From Desulfobacteraceae bacterium (lineage in GTDB: Bacteria; Desulfobacterota; Desulfobacteria; Desulfobacterales; SURF-7), in contig JAUXBD010000089.1 of NCBI GenBank assembly GCA_030619585.1, forward strand, positions 1-6,375: a stretch of DNA of 6,375 bases, in the 5' to 3' direction. Shown here in pieces: positions 1 through 5,973 of the stretch (positions are counted from its first letter, which is position 1; each line of letters starts with the position of its first letter). Below the pieces are notes generated by a model. It did no database searches and was not told where the DNA came from. It worked only from the letters and a program-made list of their open reading frames with translations. The position numbers and the translations under genes are program-made.

Positions 1-1
1 A

Positions 2-1447
2 CGACATGGCTACGATCCGACTTTCCCATGGCACAGGTTGGACAGGCAGAATTTTGTTAAAGCCTGGGGTGGTTTTGCCGTACCTGGAGAAAGGGCTGTG
101 GCATATTTTGATGAGGATAGTGTGACAATGGCTGTGGAGGCAGGTATTGATTGCCTGGGAGATACGGATCCCAAAAAAATAGACGGTCTGTTTTTCGCAT
201 CAACATCCTCTCCTTACAAAGAAAAACAATGTTCTTCTTTAATAGCGGTTCCTCTGGATCTGCGTAGCGACATACGCACTTCTGATTTCAACACATCGCT
301 TCGCTCCGGTGCAATAGCAATGGCCCAGGCCTATGATACTGTTAAGGCCGGATCGGCAAACAGTGTTCTTGTAACAGTTGCTGACAATCGAATCGGAGGT
401 CTTGCAGGTTTTACAGAACAAACCATAGGAGATGGCGCAGCTGCTTTTCTTTTGGGTAACCAGGATGTCATTGCTGAGATACAGGAGATTTACTCTGTCT
501 CTGATGAGCTTTCAGGAACATGGCGGTCCCAACAGGACACATTTGTCTGTTCATGGGAAGACCGCATGGTACAGGACAAAGGGTACACCCCGGTTCTTAC
601 AGAAGCTATAAATGGATTGATGAAAAAAGCAGGCCGTACCCCAAAAGATTTCGCAAAGGTAGTGGTGGACAATCCGGGTGATCCGCGAGCACATGCCAAA
701 CTGCTTGCATCTCTTGGTTTTGAGCAAACCCAGATCCAGGAGCCGATTACAATGTTTATGAATGTTGGTTTTTGCGGTTGCGCCCATGCACCCATGATGC
801 TTGTGAGCGCCCTTGAAGATGCAAAGCCGGGAGACAGGATTCTCTTTGCAGGTAGCGGAAACGGTGCCGATGTATTCTCCATGCAGGTAACTGATGCTAT
901 TGAAAAGCTTAAACCGCGTAAGGGGATTAAAAAACACCTGGAAACAAAGACCATGATGGATAAATACAACGATTATCTTCGCTGGCGAGAACTGGTTCCT
1001 CTGGAAGAAGCCAGGCGTCCCAAAAAGGAACCCAACAAGATCTCGGCATTATGGAGACAAAGAAAAATTCTTCTCGGGCTTTACGGAGTAAAATGTAAAA
1101 AGTGCGGCTCTCCACAGTATGATAACGGGTCAAATTCAACGACACCCATACGTATATGTGCCGAATGCCATAGCCAGGATGATTTTGATGATTACAAATT
1201 TTCCGACAAAACAGGAACTGTATTCAGCTTTACAAATGATCTGCTGGCTCCATCCTTAGATCCTCCTTCTTCAGTAGTTTTAGTTGACTTCGAAGGCGGC
1301 GGGAGGTCATTTTTTGACCTTACCGATCGTGATCCGAATGAAGTTAAAATCGGGATGAAAGTTAATATGACTTTCAGAAAGGTACTTTTTGATAAGGGTT
1401 ATACAAATTATTTTTGGAAAGCTCGTCCAATACGGGTTGAGTTATAA
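2..1447 (+). CDS. HMG-CoA-synthase-like domain fused to DUF35 zinc-ribbon/OB-fold (5' partial)
   Basis: Residues are counted from Leu/TTG at 38. Residues 1 to about 290 are a thiolase-fold, HMG-CoA-synthase-like domain: GERAVAYFDEDS (17-28), SSPYKEK (57-63), the active-site loop DFNTSLRSGA (83-92) and the C-terminal core AKPGDRILFAGSGNGAD (262-278). A helical linker follows, with ISALWRQRKILLGLYG at 335-350. Residues 351-469 are a DUF35 rubredoxin-like zinc ribbon (Cys353, Cys356, Cys374, Cys377) and OB-fold (KTGTVFSFT onward). Known of the families: HMG-CoA synthase condenses acetyl-CoA with acetoacetyl-CoA, and DUF35 proteins bind CoA thioesters and bridge thiolase partners. Here the catalytic Cys aligns to Leu88 and the His to Asp211, so classical HMG-CoA synthesis is doubtful. 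The frame is open to the left edge and encodes PWHRLDR across the TTG, a match to the conserved N-terminal YIPRxRLDR region. The true start therefore lies outside the window. A strong RBS for the thiolase follows 18 bp downstream, suggesting an operon and a shared complex. The family call is firm; the substrate is unknown. Confidence 0.88.
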   Translation, partial: RHGYDPTFPWHRLDRQNFVKAWGGFAVPGERAVAYFDEDSVTMAVEAGIDCLGDTDPKKIDGLFFASTSSPYKEKQCSSLIAVPLDLRSDIRTSDFNTSLRSGAIAMAQAYDTVKAGSANSVLVTVADNRIGGLAGFTEQTIGDGAAAFLLGNQDVIAEIQEIYSVSDELSGTWRSQQDTFVCSWEDRMVQDKGYTPVLTEAINGLMKKAGRTPKDFAKVVVDNPGDPRAHAKLLASLGFEQTQIQEPITMFMNVGFCGCAHAPMMLVSALEDAKPGDRILFAGSGNGADVFSMQVTDAIEKLKPRKGIKKHLETKTMMDKYNDYLRWRELVPLEEARRPKKEPNKISALWRQRKILLGLYGVKCKKCGSPQYDNGSNSTTPIRICAECHSQDDFDDYKFSDKTGTVFSFTNDLLAPSLDPPSSVVLVDFEGGGRSFFDLTDRDPNEVKIGMKVNMTFRKVLFDKGYTNYFWKARPIRVEL

Positions 1448-1452
1448 CATAT

Positions 1453-1460
1453 AAGGAGGA
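1453..1460 (+). promoter_or_regulatory. Ribosome binding site of the thiolase gene
   Basis: AAGGAGGA lies 5 bases upstream of the ATG at 1466 and is a near-perfect Shine-Dalgarno sequence. It fixes the thiolase start. It falls within the 18-bp gap after the upstream stop, supporting co-transcription of the two genes with independent strong initiation. Confidence 0.85.
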
Positions 1461-1465
1461 TACAA

Positions 1466-2632
1466 ATGCCTGGAAGCATTAAAGATAGAGTAGCTATTGT
1501 AGGTATGGGCTGCACAAAGTTTGGAACCCTCTGGGATAAGGGTCCCAGTGACATGATTGTTGAAGCTGTTAATGAAGCCCTTGGTGATGCCGGCATATCA
1601 GATGACAGGGTTGAAGCATACTATGTTGGGACACTTTTTAGCATTGGGGGACGATCGGCAAGTGAACCACTGAGAACACAGTATAAACCGGTTACCAGGC
1701 TGGAAAACGCCTGTGCATCAGGCCATGAGGCACTAAGAGCAGGCGCATATGCTGTTGCCGCCGGAATATATGATGTTGTTGTTGCCCTCGGCTTTGAAAA
1801 ATTAAAAGATGAGGGGATGAGCGGACTTCCCGGAATGCAGAACCGAACAGGAACCCACTATCAGTCATCCATGCCGGGGTGTTTTGCAATGTTTGCCAAT
1901 AAGTATTTTGAACGTTACGGACTGACACCTGAAGAAGGCAAAGAGATGATTGCTAAAATATCGGTCAAGAGCCATGACAATGGATTTTTAAATCCAAAAG
2001 CGCATTTGAGAAGAAAAATAACTGTTGAAAAAGTCATGAACGCACCTATCATTGCTTCGCCATTGGGATTGTTTGACTGTTGCGGTGTGTCCGACGGTGC
2101 TGCCGCTGCAGTGATCTGCAGGGCTGACATGGCAAAAGAGTTCAGACCTGATCCCGTGTATATAAAAGCCTTGCAGATATGCACAGGACCTTCCACCGGG
2201 CGCATATCGGAAAGCTGCGATTTTACCCATGTGGAAGAATCATATCGCGCCGGTGTTGCTGCATATGAGGAGGCAGGAGTAAAAAATCCCCGAGAAGAGA
2301 TAAGCATGGCCGAGGTTCATGACTGTTTTTCCATTTCTGAAGCTATTGCTATGGAAGACCTCCAATTCAGCGAACGGGGAAAGGTAAAACAAGATATTGA
2401 TGACGGCACCTTTCATCTTGACGGAAAACTTCCGGTTCAACCTGATGGAGGGCTCAAATGCTTCGGACATCCAATCGGAGCATCCGGCATACGAATGTTG
2501 TATGAGCTTTACCTGCAACTCCAGGGCAGGGCGGATAAGCGGCAGATAAAGGACCCCAAATTAGGCCTTGCTCACAACATGGGAGGCGAACCTTTTGCTC
2601 CAATTGTAAGTGTCGTTATTGCGGGACTTTAG
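1466..2632 (+). CDS. SCP2/lipid-transfer-type thiolase (acyl-CoA acetyltransferase family), 388 aa
   Basis: This is a full-length thiolase of the SCP-x/archaeal acetoacetyl-CoA thiolase subgroup; 388 aa is a normal length. Visible motifs are the N-terminal strand VAIVGMGCTKFG (9-20), the nucleophile loop ENACASG with Cys83, SVKSHDNGFLNPKAH (166-180), the HDCF motif at 285-288 typical of SCP2-thiolases, KCFGHPIGASG with His335 (331-341), and the C-terminal HNMGG loop (370-374). In this family Cys83 forms the acyl-enzyme, while the His of GHP and the HDCF residues shape the oxyanion hole and act in acid/base steps. All are present, so a working Claisen-condensing or thiolytic enzyme is expected, probably cytosolic. 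Related proteins need a DUF35 partner: archaeal thiolase with DUF35 and HMG-CoA synthase, BbsB with BbsA in anaerobic toluene degradation, and Ltp2 aldolase with a DUF35 protein in steroid degradation. The upstream gene supplies such a DUF35 domain. Acetoacetyl-CoA, a longer 3-oxoacyl-CoA or an aryl substrate are all possible. The gene converges on leuA. Confidence 0.92.
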   Translation: MPGSIKDRVAIVGMGCTKFGTLWDKGPSDMIVEAVNEALGDAGISDDRVEAYYVGTLFSIGGRSASEPLRTQYKPVTRLENACASGHEALRAGAYAVAAGIYDVVVALGFEKLKDEGMSGLPGMQNRTGTHYQSSMPGCFAMFANKYFERYGLTPEEGKEMIAKISVKSHDNGFLNPKAHLRRKITVEKVMNAPIIASPLGLFDCCGVSDGAAAAVICRADMAKEFRPDPVYIKALQICTGPSTGRISESCDFTHVEESYRAGVAAYEEAGVKNPREEISMAEVHDCFSISEAIAMEDLQFSERGKVKQDIDDGTFHLDGKLPVQPDGGLKCFGHPIGASGIRMLYELYLQLQGRADKRQIKDPKLGLAHNMGGEPFAPIVSVVIAGL

Positions 2633-2635
2633 TAG

Positions 2636-2735
2636 AAAAGAGTTTGAAGTGCCTAAAGTTGAGGCACGCGCTTTCAGCGCGGTCAATTATATAAAATTGA
2701 TAGAATACCACAACTGTAGGCACTTCAAACTTTAT
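2636..2735. terminator. Probable bidirectional terminator between convergent genes
   Basis: The long stem of the palindromic element sits 8 bp after the thiolase stop and overlaps the leuA stop. On the minus strand the stem is followed by CTTTTC; on the plus strand only by a weak TTATA tract. The T-tracts are short, so termination efficiency is uncertain. The position between converging ends and the strong secondary structure are the main arguments. Confidence 0.55.
2641..2731. repeat. Compound palindromic intergenic element: 21-bp inverted repeat enclosing two hairpins
   Basis: The arms at 2641-2661 and 2711-2731 are inverted copies of 21 bp with one mismatch; each contains the motif TGAAGTGCCTA. 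Inside lie a GC-rich hairpin with stem CGCGC/GCGCG and loop TTTCA (2667-2681), and an AT-rich hairpin TCAATT/AATTGA with a 6-base loop (2683-2700). The element fills the gap between the convergent thiolase and leuA genes. Its right arm contains the leuA stop codon (2725-2727, TGA on the minus strand). It may be a small mobile palindromic (MITE- or REP-like) element, a bidirectional terminator, or both. No target-site duplication was seen at its edges. Confidence 0.8.
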
Positions 2736-4257
2736 ACTTGACAGGATGGGCTTTTAAATAGTCCAGCCTGTTTAGTCCGTTAATGTAGGCCTTTGCGCTG
2801 GCGATAATTATATCAGCATCAGCCCCCCGTCCAAGAGTTGTAAGACCCTTTTCCCTCAAGCGGACTGTGACCTCACCCTGGGCATCTGTGCCTCCCGTAA
2901 GGGCGCTTACAGAGAATCTCAAAAGATCTGACTGGGTTCGGGTGAGTTTTGCGATACAATTAAAAGCCGCATCAATGGGGCCGTTTCCCGAATCGGTACC
3001 CTCAACCGGTCTTTCGTTAATTGATAACCCGACATTTGCCGTGGGGCTGACCGTTGTTCCGCTTGTCACGTGCAGGTATTCAAGACGGAACACATCTGTT
3101 GTTCTAAGAATACCCTCGGTAACTATTGCTTCAATATCTTCGTCCAGCAAATTCTTTTTTTTGTCGGCAAGTGCTTTAAACTGCTTGAAAACAATGTTCA
3201 GTTCCTCATCTGAAAGGTTGTAACCCATATCAAGTAGGTGTGACTTAAGGGCGTGCCTGCCTGAATGTTTGCCTAAAACAAGCTTGTTGGTGTTAAGACC
3301 TATGGTCTCCGGCCTCATGATTTCGTAGGTCATAGGATTTTTCAGGATGCCATCCTGATGAATCCCAGCCTCGTGGGCAAATGCGTTAGCGCCCACAATG
3401 GCCTTATTGGGTTGTACTATGATGCCTGTAATCATGGATACAAGCCTGCTTATGGAATATATATTCTTTGTGTTGATGTTTGTTGTTAGCGGGAAAAAGT
3501 TGGGCCGTGTGGTCAGAGACATTACAACCTCTTCCAAAGAGGTGTTTCCTGCCCTTTCCCCGATACCGTTGATAGTAACTTCAGCCTGCCTTGCGCCTGC
3601 ATTTATGGCTGCCAGTGTGTTGGCTGTTGCAAGTCCCAGATCGTTATGGCAGTGAACACTGATTATGGCCTTGTCAATATTTGGCGTATTTTTAATTATA
3701 TGCTTTACGAGCTGAGAAAATTCTTCGGGAATTGCGTATCCCACCGTGTCAGGTATATTGATTGTACCGGCACCCGCATCTATGGCAGCCTCAAAAACCC
3801 TGCACAGATAATCCGGATCGGTCCTGCTGGCATCCATGGCGCTGAACTCCACATCGTTGCAAAAACTTTTGGCAAGCTTTACAGACTCTCTTGCGATTTC
3901 GAGAACCTCACCTTGGCTTTTCTGCATCTGATGTTCAAGATGAATATCTGATGTTGAAACAAAAGTGTGTATTCGCGGATGCTTTGCACCTTTTATGGCC
4001 TCAGCACATATCTTGATATCGTTTGGAAGGGCTCTTGCCAGACCGCACACAATAGACTTTTCCATATTATCGGCAATCTGTTTTACAGCATCAAAATCAC
4101 CTTCTGATGCAGCAGGGAATCCGGCCTCTATTATATCAACTCCGAGTGTCTCTAACTGAGTTGCAATCCGCAGCTTTTCAGCCGTGTTCATGCTTGCGCC
4201 TGGGGATTGCTCACCGTCCCTTAACGTTGTATCAAAAAAGTATACTTTATCACCCAT
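2725..4257 (-). CDS. leuA: 2-isopropylmalate synthase, 510 aa
   Basis: LeuA condenses acetyl-CoA with 2-oxoisovalerate, the committed step of leucine synthesis. The protein opens with FFDTTLRDGEQSPGASM (8-23; Arg13 and metal-binding Asp14). It carries the metal-binding HCHND (202-206), NGIGERAGNTSLEE (230-243; metal ligand Asn238), FAHEAGIHQDGILK (293-306) and LGKHSGRHAL (328-337). From about residue 385 it has the LeuA allosteric dimer domain, ending GLTTLGRGADADIIIASAKAY. In the family this domain binds leucine for feedback inhibition. The length matches type-I bacterial LeuA. GEQSPGASM and AHEAGIHQDG argue for LeuA over homocitrate synthase. The start at 4257 is chosen because GAGGAG lies 7 bases upstream. 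An in-frame ATG at 4272 would add five residues (MRSKI) but overlaps that RBS and has none of its own. The gene follows cimA by 47 bp and is probably last in the operon, running head-on into the thiolase gene. Confidence 0.95.
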   Translation of the reverse strand: MGDKVYFFDTTLRDGEQSPGASMNTAEKLRIATQLETLGVDIIEAGFPAASEGDFDAVKQIADNMEKSIVCGLARALPNDIKICAEAIKGAKHPRIHTFVSTSDIHLEHQMQKSQGEVLEIARESVKLAKSFCNDVEFSAMDASRTDPDYLCRVFEAAIDAGAGTINIPDTVGYAIPEEFSQLVKHIIKNTPNIDKAIISVHCHNDLGLATANTLAAINAGARQAEVTINGIGERAGNTSLEEVVMSLTTRPNFFPLTTNINTKNIYSISRLVSMITGIIVQPNKAIVGANAFAHEAGIHQDGILKNPMTYEIMRPETIGLNTNKLVLGKHSGRHALKSHLLDMGYNLSDEELNIVFKQFKALADKKKNLLDEDIEAIVTEGILRTTDVFRLEYLHVTSGTTVSPTANVGLSINERPVEGTDSGNGPIDAAFNCIAKLTRTQSDLLRFSVSALTGGTDAQGEVTVRLREKGLTTLGRGADADIIIASAKAYINGLNRLDYLKAHPVKYKV

Positions 4258-4264
4258 GATTTTG

Positions 4265-4270
4265 CTCCTC
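4265..4270 (-). promoter_or_regulatory. Ribosome binding site that sets the leuA start
   Basis: GAGGAG on the minus strand lies 7 bases before the ATG at 4257. It is the only Shine-Dalgarno-like sequence in the gap, and it decides the choice of ATG 4257 over the in-frame ATG at 4272, whose codon abuts the RBS. Confidence 0.75.
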
Positions 4271-4280
4271 ATAACAAGGT

Positions 4281-4312
4281 TGAAGTGGCTAAAGTGTGGA
4301 GTGCCTAAAAAT
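4281..4312. repeat. Two imperfect 16-bp direct copies of the intergenic motif
   Basis: Units 4281-4296 (TGAAGTGGCTAAAGTG) and 4297-4312 (TGGAGTGCCTAAAAAT) match at 11 of 16 positions. They also match the arms of the element at 2641-2731. The second unit includes CTA at 4305-4307, the cimA stop codon (TAG on the minus strand), so the repeat reaches into the end of cimA. Confidence 0.6.
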
Positions 4313-5903
4313 ACTGGGCCTGTTTCGAAAGTTCATACTGAAAGCTATCGGCAAGCGCCTGCCAGCTTGCCTCTATAATATCTTCTGAAACACCTATTGT
4401 GCTCCATACTTCGTCTTCATCACTTGATTCGATGAGCACCCGGACTTTTGAGGTTGTTGCATCCCTTCCATCAATAACCCTAACTTTGAAATCGACAAGA
4501 TGCATAATATCAAGTCCGGGGAAAAATTTACCAAGGGACTTTCGAAGGGCGTTATCAAGTGCATGAACCGGTCCCTCTCCTTCAGCTGCAGTAATCTCCT
4601 TGTTGCCTGCAACTATGATTTTAATCATCGCATGTGATTTGCACGGATGGTCCTTGTCCTTTTCTATGGTTACCCTGAAAGATTCCAATTCAAAAAGAGG
4701 TTTAAACTTCTTTGTGGATTTTTCAATCAGAATTTTTAAAGAGCCGTCTGCAGCTTCAAACTGATACCCTTCCTGTTCTAGGCGTTTTATCTCAGATACA
4801 ATCTCACTATATTCATCTTCATTTTCCGGAAGTTCCACACCCAGTTCTTTTGCCTTGTAGATGATATTGCTTTTGCCTGAAAGATCGGATACCAGCACCC
4901 TTCTTTTGTTTCCCACCTTGTCGGGATCTATATGTTCATATGCTTTTGGGTTTTTCATGACGGCACTCACATGAATTCCCCCTTTATGGGCAAAAGCACT
5001 TTTACCGACAAATGGTCTGTTTCTTAAGGGTGTCATGTTGGCTGTTTCACTAACATATCTTGAGATTTTTTTAAGCATTTCAAGATTGTTGTAAGATATA
5101 CACGGATTGTCCATTTTTAGACGAAGTATCGGTATTATTGAAGTAAGGTCCGCATTTCCGCACCTTTCGCCATACCCGTTTATGGTGCCCTGCACCATAA
5201 CGGCACCTTGTCGAACAGCTACTATGGAGTTTGCCACAGCCAAGTTGCTGTCGTTATGAGTATGGATTCCCAGCTTTATTTTCACTCCTTTGGAGTCGTA
5301 TTTTTCTTTAAAAACTTTTCGAACATCTTTTATTGCAGATTCAATATCAAAGGGCAGGCATCCGCCGTTTGTATCGCAAAGGACAATAGTGTCTGCACCG
5401 CTATTTATTGCGGCAAATAAAGTTTTAAGTGCATAATCCGGGTTGTCCTTAAAACCGTCAAAAAAATGTTCGGCATCGTATATAACCTCTCGCTCTTTTG
5501 ATTTCAAATATGAAACGCTTTCTTGGATCATGAGAAGATTTTCTTCAAGAGTATTGTCCATAACCTGCTGAACATGAAGATCCCATGTTTTGCCGAATAT
5601 TGTAACGCAAGTAGTATCGCTTTCAATCAGGGCTTTTAGGTTTTGATCTTCATGGCAGGTGGTATCTGGCCTACGTGTTGAACCAAAGGCTGTTAGCTTT
5701 GCGTTCTTAAAGTTTACACTTTTTGCCAGATGGAAAAAGTGCATATCCCTTGGGTTTGAGCCCGGCCATCCGCCTTCTATATAGTGTATTCCCAAGTTGT
5801 CAAGCTTTTTAGCAACCCTGATTTTTTCTTCAGAAGTGAAGCTTATATTCTCTCCCTGGCTGCCGTCCCTTAATGTTGTGTCATATAAAACTACCGGTTC
5901 CAT
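4305..5903 (-). CDS. cimA: (R)-citramalate synthase, 532 aa
   Basis: CimA condenses pyruvate with acetyl-CoA to (R)-citramalate, the entry to the threonine-independent isoleucine route. The isomerase and dehydrogenase that follow (leuCD and leuB type) then give 2-oxobutanoate. Motifs are LYDTTLRDGSQGENISF (6-22; Arg12, Asp13), IEGGWPGSNPRD (42-53), metal-binding HTHND (214-218), NGYGERCGNADL (242-253; Asn250) and FAHKGGIHVSAV (304-315). A C-terminal regulatory domain from about residue 400 contains AEGEGPVHALDNALRKSLG (440-458). DGSQGENISF and EGGWPGSNP separate this subgroup from LeuA and homocitrate synthase, and the length is typical. The start at 5903 directly precedes the DTTLRDG motif. 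Its RBS is weak: GGTAGAG on the minus strand, 4 bases before the ATG. The C-terminal domain probably senses isoleucine, which is known for CimA of Leptospira and is inference here. It lies 70 bp after ilvC and 47 bp before leuA. Confidence 0.94.
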   Translation of the reverse strand: MEPVVLYDTTLRDGSQGENISFTSEEKIRVAKKLDNLGIHYIEGGWPGSNPRDMHFFHLAKSVNFKNAKLTAFGSTRRPDTTCHEDQNLKALIESDTTCVTIFGKTWDLHVQQVMDNTLEENLLMIQESVSYLKSKEREVIYDAEHFFDGFKDNPDYALKTLFAAINSGADTIVLCDTNGGCLPFDIESAIKDVRKVFKEKYDSKGVKIKLGIHTHNDSNLAVANSIVAVRQGAVMVQGTINGYGERCGNADLTSIIPILRLKMDNPCISYNNLEMLKKISRYVSETANMTPLRNRPFVGKSAFAHKGGIHVSAVMKNPKAYEHIDPDKVGNKRRVLVSDLSGKSNIIYKAKELGVELPENEDEYSEIVSEIKRLEQEGYQFEAADGSLKILIEKSTKKFKPLFELESFRVTIEKDKDHPCKSHAMIKIIVAGNKEITAAEGEGPVHALDNALRKSLGKFFPGLDIMHLVDFKVRVIDGRDATTSKVRVLIESSDEDEVWSTIGVSEDIIEASWQALADSFQYELSKQAQYF

Positions 5904-5914
5904 TTTGCTCTACC

Positions 5915-5966
5915 AAAAAAAGTGTGAGGTGTGAAATGTGAAGTGCCTTTAGCTCACTTCACACTT
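5915..5966 (-). terminator. Possible intercistronic terminator/attenuator between ilvC and cimA
   Basis: On the minus strand the arm at 5966-5955 (AAGTGTGAAGTG) can pair with two targets. Pairing with 5945-5934 gives 12 bp including one G·U and a 9-base loop. Pairing with 5931-5920 gives 11 of 12 bp with an A·C mismatch. The second stem runs directly into a T-tract (seven Ts, 5921-5915), the shape of an intrinsic terminator; the first would compete with it. It begins 7 bases after the ilvC stop. The stems are AT-rich and partly repeats, so any regulatory role is inference. Confidence 0.45.
5922..5942. repeat. Three tandem heptamers (GTGTGAG, GTGTGAA, ATGTGAA)
   Basis: Three consecutive 7-bp units read GTGTGAG (5922-5928), GTGTGAA (5929-5935) and ATGTGAA (5936-5942). 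They run into GTGCCTTTAG, a variant of the motif seen in the other two gaps. An inverted copy of the heptamer sequence follows at 5955-5966. Confidence 0.6.
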
Positions 5967-5973
5967 AATGCTT

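Noticed and set aside
38..40. TTG at 38 as the real start of the HMGS-like/DUF35 gene
   Set aside because: No spaced RBS precedes it (AGG directly abuts it), and the frame upstream encodes PWHR, continuing the conserved PxxRLDR motif. The gene starts outside the window.
490..969. 159-codon open frame on the minus strand, with others at 551-937 and 1915-2307
   Set aside because: These lie opposite strongly conserved coding sequence, lack RBSs and give compositions unlike real proteins. They are antisense shadows.
1466..2632. Thiolase as a non-thiolytic Ltp2-like aldolase
   Set aside because: The nucleophilic Cys83, HDCF and GHP motifs are all present, which favours true thiolase chemistry. 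The aldolase reading is kept only as a distant alternative.
4270..4272. ATG at 4272 as the leuA start
   Set aside because: It would need translation to start on top of the GAGGAG that serves ATG 4257, and it has no Shine-Dalgarno sequence of its own.
4258..4304. A leucine leader peptide, T-box or riboswitch upstream of leuA
   Set aside because: The gap is only 47 bp and is filled by the RBS and repeat copies; there is no Leu-codon run or T-box-like sequence. Any leader for the operon would lie upstream of ilvC, outside the window.
5920..5966. Heptamer and inverted copies as a CRISPR array
   Set aside because: Units are 7 bp and contiguous, with no unique spacers of regular length and no cas genes.
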